From assembly GCF_023897015.1 (NCBI RefSeq), contig NZ_JAMHFY010000022.1, positions 1 to 64,000 on the forward strand: a DNA stretch of 64,000 nt, given 5' to 3'. This stretch comes from Desulfosporosinus nitroreducens (GTDB lineage: Bacteria > Bacillota > Desulfitobacteriia > Desulfitobacteriales > Desulfitobacteriaceae). The notes under the pieces are model-generated. The model was given only the letters and a program-made list of their open reading frames with translations, was not told where the DNA came from and did not search any database. How positions within the stretch are numbered: position 1 is the first letter of the stretch; each line of letters starts with the position of its first letter. The translations under genes were made by a program, and so were the position numbers. This document shows, piece by piece, positions 1 through 8,372 of this stretch.

Positions 1-17
1 TCAAACTCTCCAAAAAA
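1..17 (-). rRNA. 16S rRNA, 5' end only
   Basis: Read on the minus strand, the first bases end in TTTTTTGGAGAGTTTGA, the near-universal start of bacterial 16S rRNA. The gene continues off the left edge, so only about 15 nucleotides of it are here. The exact mature 5' end is estimated by comparison with Bacillus-type 16S. The boxA and promoters upstream support the assignment. Confidence 0.88.
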
Positions 18-102
18 AGTTATGTCACTTCAATGAAGAAGATGATTCGCTCATGATTTCTTTTGAAACTCTTTCGAATTTCTCTCATTGGCTGTCCTTG
101 TT

Positions 103-121
103 GTTTAGTTTTCAAAGACCA
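103..121 (-). promoter_or_regulatory. rRNA leader boxA-like antitermination site
   Basis: The minus strand reads TGGTCTTTGAAAACTAAAC about 90 bases before the 16S start. This matches the TCTTTGAAAACT leader motif of Firmicute rrn operons, where boxA recruits Nus factors for antitermination. The bases between it and the 16S start form the 5' processing region. Confidence 0.75.
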
Positions 122-153
122 TCATTTTCTTTGGCTGTTTAGGCCGGAGTTGT

Positions 154-182
154 ATCTTAGCATTTCCAACTTGCGTTGTCAA
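154..182 (-). promoter_or_regulatory. rrn promoter, proximal
   Basis: Minus strand TTGACA at 182-177 and TAAGAT at 159-154 with a 17-base spacer, placed just upstream of boxA and the 16S gene. It is a near-consensus sigma-A promoter. Confidence 0.7.
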
Positions 183-268
183 TAGCTAATTTCTTAACCT
201 TGAGTCAGATGCATAGAGTAGTAACTCTTGCCTTTCTGATTTACCAAGTGCGTTTGAGGCACCCAGTT

Positions 269-298
269 ATAATACCATTTTTCAAGATATGCTGTCAA
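269..298 (-). promoter_or_regulatory. rrn promoter, distal
   Basis: Minus strand TTGACA at 298-293 and TATTAT at 274-269 with an 18-base spacer. Together with the promoter at 154-182 it forms the tandem arrangement common upstream of rrn operons. I see no gene in 18-470. Confidence 0.55.
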
Positions 299-470
299 CG
301 ACTATTTTAATCCTATTGCTCTCAAACATTCACCTCAATGGAGCAAGGTTTATTATAATATCAAGATACTTACGTGCCGTTAATATGGTGTTTCAAGATT
401 AAAAAACCCAATTTGTAAGTCTTTTCATTTCAAGGGGTTTGGATACCGTACTATATTATAGCATTTGAAT

Positions 471-779
471 TTATATCATTTTTATACTCTGAATAAATTC
501 CGCATTAATAAGTTCGTTACCTTTTTTCGTTTCTACTTCAAGCCAATTTTCATTGACACCTATTATTATTCCCTTGACAGTAGTGCCAAAAGTCCCTGTA
601 GATATCAGACATTTCTTGCCAATGTATTTTTTGATGAGCTCGTTAGTCATTATAGCTACACCTTTCCTCTTCCTGATTTTTAACAGTACCGCCTTATTCA
701 CCGCACGTTGCTGTGGCAAAATGATAAAAAATATTATGAACAATGGCAAGTAGATCGCAATCCATGACCCTGCGTTCAA
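471..779 (-). CDS. small membrane-anchored protein with SH3/Sm-like C-terminal part
   Basis: A 102-residue reading frame from a TTG start preceded by an AAGGATGAGG ribosome site. Residues about 7-22 form one hydrophobic helix, followed by a basic stretch and a roughly 59-residue soluble part (from MTNELIKKYIGKK) rich in beta-forming residues, resembling small uncharacterised clostridial proteins that bind or coat something unknown. The soluble part has its own ATG at residue 44 with AAAGGTG nine bases upstream, so it may be made alone. The gene lies just upstream of, and in the same direction as, the rrn operon. Function unknown. Confidence 0.6.
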   Translation of the reverse strand: MNAGSWIAIYLPLFIIFFIILPQQRAVNKAVLLKIRKRKGVAIMTNELIKKYIGKKCLISTGTFGTTVKGIIIGVNENWLEVETKKGNELINAEFIQSIKMI

Positions 780-817
780 TAGACCTCATCCTTCACATTA
801 TATAGAATAATAATAGA

Positions 818-1681
818 TTAAATGCCTTCGACCCAACTCACCAAATACTCGGTATCTGGTGGTGTACTGATGCTTCCTATATCACTGATCTGCCATTTTC
901 CACTGATTCCTTGTTCTTTGGCAGTCAGTTCAAAATGACACATGGCAATCCCCATATCAACTCTTTGCAAATCATGAGCCATAAATTTAGCATAGCCCTT
1001 AGTGTGTTGGAGAAAGAAATGACTCTTATTAGTATCCTTCACAATCCTCCACGGTTGCTTATTGGAAGCTGAGGGTGCAAGTCGAAGCATTTCCAGAGGG
1101 GTTTCGTATTTCCCGGCCGCCGACTTAGACAAATGATGCCCAAAATCACTATTGAAGAAAAGCTCGCCCCATCCTTTTCTGTTTTTTGATCCGGCCGTAA
1201 ATCTCATAGCAGAATCGATCAAACTCTTTCTGTTGCTTGGATAACCAATCGGCGAGATACAAGGCAAAATCTCATGATCTTTTTGCTCAATCGCTTTAGC
1301 AAATTCACTTTTCTTAAAAGTACCTCCAAGCCAACAAGTGCCCAACCCTAAGGATGTAGCATATAAAACAACCTTCTCAAAGGAATATCCAAAATCCTCT
1401 AAATTTCTGTCGGCCTTTTCGACCACGGCAACAACATAGGTCGATGCACCTTTTATCACCCCATAAGTCCCTAGCTTTACGCTCGATTCTTTACGAGCAA
1501 GATCACTTTCGATGAGCTCAAATCTTACATTTCCTCCAAATGGACCCCTGGAAGTTGAAAAAAATCCACGCAACGTATCTTGAATCTCGGGCTTTAATGG
1601 TTGCTCTAAATAAGTCCGGACAGAAATTCTTTTTTTAACTATTTCAGTGATCGATGATCCAAGTAGTTGTTCATCCGACAT
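818..1681 (-). CDS. nitroreductase family protein (TM1586-like)
   Basis: About 287 residues of FMN-dependent nitroreductase fold, of the longer type in which two nitroreductase-like halves are joined (putative TM nitroreductase family). The N-terminal KKRISVRTY segment is the usual FMN-phosphate contact of the superfamily, and a second segment near residue 205 (PSASNKQPWRI) is the second typical nucleotide-binding block. The start is placed at an internal ATG because GGAGG lies eight bases before it; a longer frame beginning 30 bases upstream has no ribosome site. Substrate unknown. It stands alone, facing the small protein at 1980. Confidence 0.8.
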   Translation of the reverse strand: MSDEQLLGSSITEIVKKRISVRTYLEQPLKPEIQDTLRGFFSTSRGPFGGNVRFELIESDLARKESSVKLGTYGVIKGASTYVVAVVEKADRNLEDFGYSFEKVVLYATSLGLGTCWLGGTFKKSEFAKAIEQKDHEILPCISPIGYPSNRKSLIDSAMRFTAGSKNRKGWGELFFNSDFGHHLSKSAAGKYETPLEMLRLAPSASNKQPWRIVKDTNKSHFFLQHTKGYAKFMAHDLQRVDMGIAMCHFELTAKEQGISGKWQISDIGSISTPPDTEYLVSWVEGI

Positions 1682-1904
1682 ACCAAAACCTCCAAGAGTT
1701 TTATTTAACACTAACCACTATCTTTATAAGCACCTGTTTACGATACCCATTTCTAGGTTGCAAACGAAATGCTTCTAGCACACTATTATAGCAAATACTG
1801 GAGATTATAAAAGCTTTTTCACATAATGACTCTTTTCAAAATCTATGTCCGGAAACTAAAACTCTCTAAACACTTATAATATTTGTTTATCAAAGTTGTA
1901 AGTT

Positions 1905-1938
1905 ACAAAAAAATAGACCCCGGCTTAATACCGAAGTC
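1905..1938 (-). terminator. terminator after the 25-residue protein
   Basis: An 8-bp stem containing two G-U pairs (arms 1916-1923 and 1931-1938, 7-base loop), followed on the minus strand by a run of T. It ends the transcript of the small gene at 1980-2057. Confidence 0.6.
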
Positions 1939-1979
1939 ATCTAGAGAAGTATAATTACCTATGAATTTTCAAGATTGAA

Positions 1980-2057
1980 CTAAGATACTGGAGGAGTAAC
2001 TTTCTTCTCAGACTTCTTCTTCATTTTCTCCTTGTTCCTAGGACTTTTGTCTCCCAT
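1980..2057 (-). CDS. 25-residue lysine-rich protein (MGDKSP type)
   Basis: Too short for usual gene finders. It opens with ATG and reads MGDKSPRNKEKMKKKSEKK followed by six residues, stopping at TAG. TTGGAGG lies eight bases before the ATG and a rho-independent terminator follows 40 bases after the stop. From memory, short proteins starting MGDKSP and rich in lysine occur in many Clostridia and Bacilli without a known role. The extreme positive charge suggests contact with nucleic acid or membrane, but that is a guess. Confidence 0.7.
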   Translation of the reverse strand: MGDKSPRNKEKMKKKSEKKVTPPVS

Positions 2058-2281
2058 GAAACATACCTCCAATCAAACATTAACCCTAGTATTGCAGGTA
2101 AAACATTTTTCCATACATAATCTGTGCCTGTTCTCGGCATTAGGGTATAAACCACATATCCAGGGGTTAAATCTTATCCACCCCTAAATAAGGTTCCTTC
2201 AAAAAAACTTCTCAAACCTTTATGCTAAAGTTTTCATCAACACCTTTGCCCTCTAAGCATTGATGATTTGTCGCTGGTTAA

Positions 2282-2728
2282 TTATTCATCGTTTCTAGCT
2301 TGCCACTTAGTGAGTAAGCTAACAATCCCTAATACAATAAATAATACGATTGAAAACACAAATAAAATCATCCCACTATTATCCCCAGTGGAAATTGGTT
2401 TTTTCAAAGAATCCATGTTGAGATAAGCAACTGTTCCAGCCACGAATGCTGCCACCCCAATACCAAGGGCAATTTTTCCACCTACATTTTCATTTCTATT
2501 TTTAGGTCTAGGTCCAACGTAGGAATTATTCCATATAATTCGAGTCAAATAATAAGTCATACACCCTAGCATAATAACGAAAACATTCATGGGATACTGC
2601 AGCCAGCGGAAACCAAACCCACTGAGCCCAATGTCAATCAAAAGAAGGTAAAAGAGTAACATAAACGCTTGATTCCCGACCATGTTTCGTTTTTGAACTT
2701 GCATTTCATCTAAGTTAGTTCTACTCAT
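2282..2728 (-). CDS. four-helix membrane protein paired with HTH regulator
   Basis: About 148 residues with four hydrophobic segments (near residues 20-37, 45-65, 84-103 and 120-140) and a charged loop in the middle. It resembles DUF2178/DUF6773-like integral membrane proteins that are routinely encoded directly after a small XRE-type repressor. The chosen ATG (third codon of the longest frame) sits nine bases after GGGAGG and overlaps the end of the upstream regulator by eight bases, so the two are translationally coupled. The job of such pairs is not established; a membrane stress or signal sensor acting with the repressor is the usual guess. Confidence 0.7.
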   Translation of the reverse strand: MSRTNLDEMQVQKRNMVGNQAFMLLFYLLLIDIGLSGFGFRWLQYPMNVFVIMLGCMTYYLTRIIWNNSYVGPRPKNRNENVGGKIALGIGVAAFVAGTVAYLNMDSLKKPISTGDNSGMILFVFSIVLFIVLGIVSLLTKWQARNDE

Positions 2729-2930
2729 CTTCATCTTCCTCCCAAAATAGTTGATCGAGGGTTTTCCCTAATACTTTGCAGATAGAAACGCACAACTTAA
2801 TAGATGGATTATAATCCCCTTTTTCAATGGCATTAATGGTCTGCCGAGTTACTCCCGTGGCATCTGCCAGATCTTTTTGTGACATGTCTTTAGCCGCTCT
2901 TGAAGATTTCAACTTCAAATTTTTGCTCAT
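2721..2930 (-). CDS. XRE-family HTH regulator (YozG-like)
   Basis: A 69-residue protein that is nearly all one Cro/C1-type helix-turn-helix: residues about 17-36 (SQKDLADATGVTRQTINAIE) are the recognition motif and GDYNPSIKL follows, as in YozG and related regulators. The end is acidic (WEEDEDE). It has a GAGGTG ribosome site and overlaps the membrane-protein gene downstream. Likely a DNA-binding repressor of its own two-gene operon; no operator was identified. Confidence 0.85.
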   Translation of the reverse strand: MSKNLKLKSSRAAKDMSQKDLADATGVTRQTINAIEKGDYNPSIKLCVSICKVLGKTLDQLFWEEDEDE

Positions 2931-3012
2931 TCCAACACCTCAAGTATAATAGTAATACATTCTTATCTTTTTGTCAATTATATCATACATTTTGTATTAC
3001 CGATTTGTCATA

Positions 3013-3051
3013 AGGAAAAAATAAAACTCCTAGATGCTTTTATCTAGGAGT
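3013..3051 (-). terminator. terminator after the gamma-glutamyltranspeptidase remnant
   Basis: A perfect 10-bp inverted repeat (ACTCCTAGAT at 3026-3035 and its complement at 3042-3051) with a T-rich run on the minus-strand side, 19 bases past the stop at 3070. Confidence 0.75.
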
Positions 3052-3069
3052 CACTAAAACCTCCGCTAA

Positions 3070-4303
3070 TTACCACATGGCAATATGCCCATCCGCTCTT
3101 GGCTCTGTGCCTCCGGCTAACATCCCATCCGCGGTTCTCCAGATGATTTGACCGCGTCCAAAACTGGATGTATCCATCGACCATTTTATGTCATGTCCCC
3201 TGCGGACAAGTTCCTGAGCAATATGCTCTGGGAAAGAGTGTTCAATCTCGATGGTTTTCCCATTAATCCATTGCCAACAAGGTGCATCAAGGCTTGCTTG
3301 AGGATTCATATGATAATCGAGAGTGTTCATGACAACCTGAACATGTCCTTGAGGTTGCATAAATGCTCCCATAACTCCGAAGGGGCCAACTGGAAGGCTA
3401 TCTTTAGTTAAGAATCCAGGAATGATAGTATGGTAAGGCCTTTTACCCGGTTGAAGACAATTAGCGTGGTTGGGATCCAGGGAAAAATTATTCCCGCGAT
3501 TGTGAAGGCTAATCCCCGTCTCTGGGACGACCAATCCTGAACCGAATCCATCATAGTTGCTTTGAATAAACGAAACCATGTTTCCCTCCCCATCTGCTGT
3601 TGCCAAATAAACCGTCCCCCCCTTTCGGCGGGTTTCCAGGTTCGGGCTGAAGAGCTCTTTCTCCAATAAGCTTTCGGCGATCCGCAGCATATCCTTCCGA
3701 AAGAAGACCTTCAATATTTAATGACATCTGAGATGGATCGGCTATGTATTTCTTCCCGTCAGCAAATGCCAACTTTAGGGCCTCAATTTGAAGATGATAG
3801 GAATTTGCACACTCTTTCATCTCAAAATCAAACCCTTTTAAAATATTTAAAGCCATCAACGCGACTAATCCATGTCCGTTAGGAGGAATCTCCCATACCT
3901 CATAGCCACGATAATTTACGGAGATCGGGTTTACCCATTCAGGCTTGTAAGTATCTAAATCAACTTTCCTCAGAAAACCGTCGTAACGTTGAGAAAAATG
4001 AACGATCTTATCAGCTATGTCTCCATTGTAAAACGATTGAGCCTTTGTTTCAGCAATCGATTGTAGCGTTTGGGCCTGATCCGCAAACCTCCAGAGCTCC
4101 CCAATTTTTGGAGCACGCCCTTGAGGAGCAAACGTTCGAAACCAGTTCTCAAACTGCTCGCCTTTAAGCTCATGAACATATCGGTCAAAGGTGATCTCCC
4201 AATTCCTTCCTACCGTCGGAGAAATGGGGTAACCTTCTTCCGCATACTTTATGGCAGGTGCCATCACCTCGGTTAGGGGAAGCTTAGCAATATCGAAAAG
4301 CAA
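3070..4303 (-). pseudogene. gamma-glutamyltranspeptidase, truncated and frameshifted
   Basis: Two overlapping minus-strand frames together match a YwrD-type gamma-glutamyltranspeptidase (about 530 residues when intact). The first (3551-4303) begins at the PAIKYAEEGYPIS region, so roughly the first 125-150 residues are gone; an in-frame stop lies about 30 bases upstream. The second (3070-3714) holds the catalytic threonine segment (GGTVYLATADGEGN) and the C-terminal domain to the normal end. The frames are joined at a run of seven G on the minus strand (seven C at 3616-3622); six G would restore PPKGGTVYLATADG. The missing N-terminus makes it non-functional whatever the status of the frameshift. 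Confidence 0.85.
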
Positions 4304-4406
4304 AACTCTTTTTAATCTAGATTTGATTTGTCATACTTTTGACACATATCCTGGCTATAATTCAGTCATAAGGTTAAATTAACTAATCAAAAGGAGCGAA
4401 ACAATC

Positions 4407-4901
4407 ATGAGAAAAATGAAAACTTACATTGCAGCCGCCACAATTGTAGGACTTTTAGGGGTGACAGGAACTGCTTTTGCAGCAGTAATCGGTCAGACGC
4501 CTGCAGAAATTACAGCAGGATTAACTTCTAAAACTGTCGAACAGGTCACGGCAGAAAGAGCAACCGGAAAGACATACGCTACTATAGCAGATGAAGCAGG
4601 TAAGTTAGAAGAGTTCAAAGCACAAACTCTTGAGCAAAAGAAAGCAATCCTTGACCAAAGAGTAGCAGCCGGCAACCTTACTCAGGAACAAGCGGACGCA
4701 ATTTATAACTCACTAAAGACAAATCAAGCCACCTGCGACGGAACAGGTAGTGCAGCAATAGGAAAAAGCAAGGGAGCTGGATTTGGTCTGGGGCAGGGCC
4801 AAGGAATAGGTCAGGGTATGGGACGAAAAGGTAATGCAGGTCAACGCACTGGAGGCGGCTTTGGGGGCGGAATGGGCAGTGGAGCCTGCGTAAACTTCTA
4901 A
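4407..4901 (+). CDS. secreted DUF2680 protein with glycine-rich tail
   Basis: 164 residues. Residues 1-26 are a clear signal peptide (basic MRKMK, hydrophobic core, TAFAA cleavage site). Residues about 30-95 carry the DUF2680/YckD-type helical domain (QTPAEITAGL, KTYATIADEAGKL, LDQRVAAGNLTQEQAD). The last 50 residues are Gly/Gln-rich repeats such as GLGQGQGIGQGMG. Proteins like this are exported and of unknown role. AAGGAG lies upstream of the ATG, and a strong hairpin terminator follows the stop. Its upstream region abuts the broken transpeptidase gene. Confidence 0.8.
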   Translation: MRKMKTYIAAATIVGLLGVTGTAFAAVIGQTPAEITAGLTSKTVEQVTAERATGKTYATIADEAGKLEEFKAQTLEQKKAILDQRVAAGNLTQEQADAIYNSLKTNQATCDGTGSAAIGKSKGAGFGLGQGQGIGQGMGRKGNAGQRTGGGFGGGMGSGACVNF

Positions 4902-4917
4902 GCAGGCTTTAAAGTAG

Positions 4918-4957
4918 AAATACAGCTAGGAAACTATGATGTTTCCTAGCTGTATTT
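4918..4957 (+). terminator. terminator after the DUF2680 gene
   Basis: A 17-bp perfect stem (4918-4934 with 4941-4957, 6-base loop) ending in TATTTAATTT, 16 bases past the stop. The arms end in A and T runs, so it could act in both directions. I see nothing further in 4958-5204. Confidence 0.85.
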
Positions 4958-5204
4958 AATTTAGATCATACCTATTAACCAACCAAAGAAAATCATTGCT
5001 TTGCTTCTATCCACTATCATGAGTGAAATTAACTATCCATGTATTCATATTCATAAAAACTTAGTTTGTAATGGTTTTTTATATGATAATGAGGCGAAAA
5101 TATGGTAGTGTAGAGGGAGCATTTTTCCCTTTAAGTGTTAGCTTAATATCATTAAAATACATAGGAAATGTTGTGACAAGAGTGCAAAGATTGGAACTGG
5201 CGTT

Positions 5205-6119
5205 ATGAAGTTATATAATGCATACCCTATTGATGAGGAGCATCAAGGTCTTACGATTGAGGTCTACCTAAAACAGGTTCAGAAGTATTCAGGAAGAAAG
5301 ATTCAGAAGCTAACCCGACTAAAAGGAATTTTGCTTAACAAAAAGCCCGTTTTCTTACAGAAGAAGATTAAAACGGGAGATATTTTACGTGTACTGTCCC
5401 TTGAAGACTCGTCCTACGGAGTTGAACCGGAGTCAGGTCCAGTTGAAGTTTTGTACGAGGATAGTTATCTAATAGTATTGAATAAGCCCTCTGGTCTATT
5501 GGTACATCCTGCGGGCCAAACTTCCCGGGGTACGTTAAGCAATTACCTTGCCCATTACTATCAACAGCAGGGAGCAATCTGCACAGTTCGTCCAATACAC
5601 CGCCTGGATAGAGAAACTTCAGGGTGTGTTGTATTTGCCAAAGACAGCCATACCCAAGCCTTATTAGATGGCTTGCTGAAAGAAGGAACTCTAAAGCGCA
5701 CTTACCAAGCCGTGGTTCATGGTCTTATGGATCCTCCAACCGGAACCATCAATGCCCCAATCGGCTCACACCCTACCAAGCCGAACCGGCGCGCGGTAAA
5801 TCCCAAAGGGGACCAAGCCATTACCCATTACAAAACGATTCGGAGCTTTTCTGAAGTTTCACTGTTAGAACTAACTCTAGCCACCGGCAGGACTCATCAA
5901 ATCCGTGTTCATTTAACTCACGTTGGGCATCCAATTATCGGAGACAGGATGTATGGAAAGGGCTCGCCATTCATAACAGGTCAAGCTTTACACGCCTCAT
6001 TTTTACACTTCCCACACCCGGTTGAGGAGCGTGAAATTGCAGTTGAAGCTCCATTTCCAGCAGATTTTTTACGAGTACTAGAAAATCACTTTAGTTGTAG
6101 CCACGAACCAGAAAGTTAA
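5205..6119 (+). CDS. RluA-family pseudouridine synthase
   Basis: 304 residues. Residues about 10-65 form an S4-like RNA-binding region and residues 80-290 the catalytic domain. The signature HRLDRETSGCVVFAKD contains the catalytic aspartate near residue 135; later family blocks GRTHQIRVHL and HPIIGDRMYG are intact. It converts uridines in rRNA or tRNA to pseudouridine; which site cannot be read from sequence (RluD-like or a clostridial paralogue). It stands alone and converges with the MoaD-AOR operon across a shared terminator. Confidence 0.9.
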   Translation: MKLYNAYPIDEEHQGLTIEVYLKQVQKYSGRKIQKLTRLKGILLNKKPVFLQKKIKTGDILRVLSLEDSSYGVEPESGPVEVLYEDSYLIVLNKPSGLLVHPAGQTSRGTLSNYLAHYYQQQGAICTVRPIHRLDRETSGCVVFAKDSHTQALLDGLLKEGTLKRTYQAVVHGLMDPPTGTINAPIGSHPTKPNRRAVNPKGDQAITHYKTIRSFSEVSLLELTLATGRTHQIRVHLTHVGHPIIGDRMYGKGSPFITGQALHASFLHFPHPVEEREIAVEAPFPADFLRVLENHFSCSHEPES

Positions 6120-6153
6120 TCACTCCAAAAATAGGGGTAATCTCATTTTTCAT

Positions 6154-6196
6154 AAACAAGACCCCCATTACTACGTCATTAATGGGGGTTTTGTTT
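6154..6196. terminator. bidirectional terminator between converging genes
   Basis: Arms around ACCCCCATTA and its complement, extended by AAACAA/TTGTTT on the flanks, lie between the stops of the plus-strand pseudouridine synthase and the minus-strand MoaD-like gene, giving T runs in both directions. Confidence 0.85.
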
Positions 6197-6222
6197 ATTG
6201 TCCTGAAAATTTGCAGATTATT

Positions 6223-6471
6223 TTACCCTCCACTTGAAGGACTGAGTAATGCCAACTCATCGCCATCCTTGAGTAGCACAGAAAAACGCTTATTACCATT
6301 GATGTGTTGTTTGTTGACAAACATAATTGCCTGACTCAGCCGCTGTTCGGAGATATTTGGACAGCTTTGCATGACCTGATTTAACACCTGCTTTACTGTG
6401 CCTTCTTTTACAATCAGCTGCCTTATATTACAGTCAACACAAATCAACCCGAAAAACTTAACAGTAATCAT
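6223..6471 (-). CDS. MoaD/ThiS-like ubiquitin-fold protein
   Basis: 82 residues ending in SPSSGG, the di-glycine tail that MoaD/ThiS-type sulfur carriers use for adenylation and thiocarboxylation. The body has the beta-grasp pattern (MITVKFFG start, DGDELALLSP before the tail). Its start overlaps the stop of the aldehyde ferredoxin oxidoreductase gene by four bases (ATGA), so the two are translated together. Such MoaD-like genes commonly accompany AOR genes and are thought to serve synthesis of the bis-pterin tungsten cofactor of that enzyme. Confidence 0.85.
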   Translation of the reverse strand: MITVKFFGLICVDCNIRQLIVKEGTVKQVLNQVMQSCPNISEQRLSQAIMFVNKQHINGNKRFSVLLKDGDELALLSPSSGG

Positions 6472-8366
6472 ATACTATAGCCTTCCAAACCTAACTTTTT
6501 CAGTCTGCGTCTTGTTGGCACACCCTGTTCATCCCAGCCTCTGATTTTGTAGTAATCTTTAATGATTACATCCAATTTCACCTTACTGTCATCGTCATCT
6601 GCCCTTTGAAGTTCACTTGTAAGTCTCTTGGGGAGGGTATCGTCACTACTCTTCAAACCTTGTCTAATGTTGATAATTCTTTCCAGGTTGTAACCCCGTT
6701 CTCCGGTTTTGATAAATCTTCCGATAGTTGTTTCAAAGCCTGTCACTGATTTAATTGAATAAGGATGCGGCAGTATACCCATTACGTTAAAGCTCATTAA
6801 CCAAGAATGGTTATGCAAAAAGCCCACTAACCAACCAAAAGAAGGTATAACTTTGTTAATAAACCTCACAAGAATTTTATTGGGATTTTTTATCAGTGCC
6901 TGTGGTAATAACGAATAAGTGGTAAATAAACACGTTCCACCAGCTGATACTGCTTCCATGAGATCTTGAAAGAAAATCGTATAGGCAGCTTTTCCCTTGG
7001 AGATCCTCCCGCTAACATTCAGCCCCAGTCCTTCAAGCACAACAAGGTAACCGCCATTTAAGTGACACCCCCCTCTGTTTGCTGTTGCATACCCAAGTCC
7101 CATCCCCTGTGCTGCCCGAGGTTCATAGGCGGCAATTTCCAGACCTTTGACATTCATCGCAAAGTCATTGCCGCCATATTTATCTGCAATACGTCTTGTT
7201 CCTTCTGCCAATACATCACCAATTCCTTGCCGAGTTGCAACTTTTTTAACTAATTCCTCCAGACCTGCACAGTCGCCAAAGTTCAAGCCATTATTCCATA
7301 AGCCTTTTTCATTGAGTTCCATTGCAAAACCAACGCTGCTCCCAAAACTAATGGTATCAATTCCATACTCGTCGCATAGATGATTGAGGTTTAAGATACT
7401 TTGCATATCATTGTTAAGCAAATTGCTGCCTAATAACCCCATCGTCTCCAACTCAGGACCTTTAACATTTTTACCATAGGCTTTGACCACCCTGCCACAT
7501 TGAATTGGGCAAGTAACACAGCCCTTATTTTTTATTGTAAAATCTTGTCTTAATGTTTCACCATTAATCTTCTCAAAATCTTCATAACTTCCCCTTGAAT
7601 AATTCTTAGTAGCAAGTTGATTGCGAAAATTCATCATACTTACAAGCGACGCAGTTCCCAGCTTTGGCAACTGTTCCCCAGTAAGTAGATGTGATTTAAG
7701 CTTTTTAATCCAATTCAGGTTGTGCTTTTTAAAATTATCCCTGTCGTAAATTCTTATGTTCTCTGTTCCACTCGCAATAATACCTTTAAGATTTTTGAAA
7801 CCAAATACAGCGCCAACTCCCCCACGCCCCGCAGCCCGCTCTTCGCTGATAACAGCTGCATACCTTACCATGTTTTCGCCGGCTATACCAATGACGAATT
7901 TACCTATGTTTTTTCCACCCAACAAATTTTGTACTTCGCTTGTATTTTTTCCCCATAAATGTTCAGCATTTTTCATGGATATATCTTCATTCCGGATATC
8001 AATATATACCTTTCCCTTACTTTTTCCGCAAATGACCAATCCATCATAACCCGCACGCCTGAGATGTAATCCAAAGCTTCCGCCACAATTTGAGGAAACT
8101 AAAAGACCTGTTAAAGGGGAAATTGTGGACACATTAAACCTGGATGAACACGGTGACGTTGAACTGGTAAGAGGTGAAGTGGTGATTACAATAATGTTCT
8201 CCTCAGAAAATGCTTCCACCTTGCTCTTGAAAGAATCATAGATAATCTTGGCAGCCAGAGTCTTGCCTCCAATAAACATTTCTCTGTCTTTATCAGACAC
8301 GGGATAATCCTCAACTTTGCCACTGCTCAGATTTATCTTAGCAATTTTCTCAGCATAACCAAACAT
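6468..8366 (-). CDS. aor: aldehyde:ferredoxin oxidoreductase (tungsten type)
   Basis: 632 residues, normal length. The N-terminal domain (FIGGKTLAAKIIYD) and the pterin-binding region (AAGRGGVGAVFGFKNLKGI, near residues 178-196) are typical. The 4Fe-4S ligands are seen as C283, C286 and C290 in GCVTCPIQC plus C479 (GGTCLFT), at the spacing of the Pyrococcus enzyme. It oxidises aldehydes to acids or, with reduced ferredoxin, reduces acids to aldehydes in the cytoplasm. It lies six bases downstream of an alcohol dehydrogenase and overlaps a MoaD-like gene. Together these genes could interconvert acid, aldehyde and alcohol. Confidence 0.93.
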   Translation of the reverse strand: MFGYAEKIAKINLSSGKVEDYPVSDKDREMFIGGKTLAAKIIYDSFKSKVEAFSEENIIVITTSPLTSSTSPCSSRFNVSTISPLTGLLVSSNCGGSFGLHLRRAGYDGLVICGKSKGKVYIDIRNEDISMKNAEHLWGKNTSEVQNLLGGKNIGKFVIGIAGENMVRYAAVISEERAAGRGGVGAVFGFKNLKGIIASGTENIRIYDRDNFKKHNLNWIKKLKSHLLTGEQLPKLGTASLVSMMNFRNQLATKNYSRGSYEDFEKINGETLRQDFTIKNKGCVTCPIQCGRVVKAYGKNVKGPELETMGLLGSNLLNNDMQSILNLNHLCDEYGIDTISFGSSVGFAMELNEKGLWNNGLNFGDCAGLEELVKKVATRQGIGDVLAEGTRRIADKYGGNDFAMNVKGLEIAAYEPRAAQGMGLGYATANRGGCHLNGGYLVVLEGLGLNVSGRISKGKAAYTIFFQDLMEAVSAGGTCLFTTYSLLPQALIKNPNKILVRFINKVIPSFGWLVGFLHNHSWLMSFNVMGILPHPYSIKSVTGFETTIGRFIKTGERGYNLERIINIRQGLKSSDDTLPKRLTSELQRADDDDSKVKLDVIIKDYYKIRGWDEQGVPTRRRLKKLGLEGYSI

Positions 8367-8372
8367 AATTAC

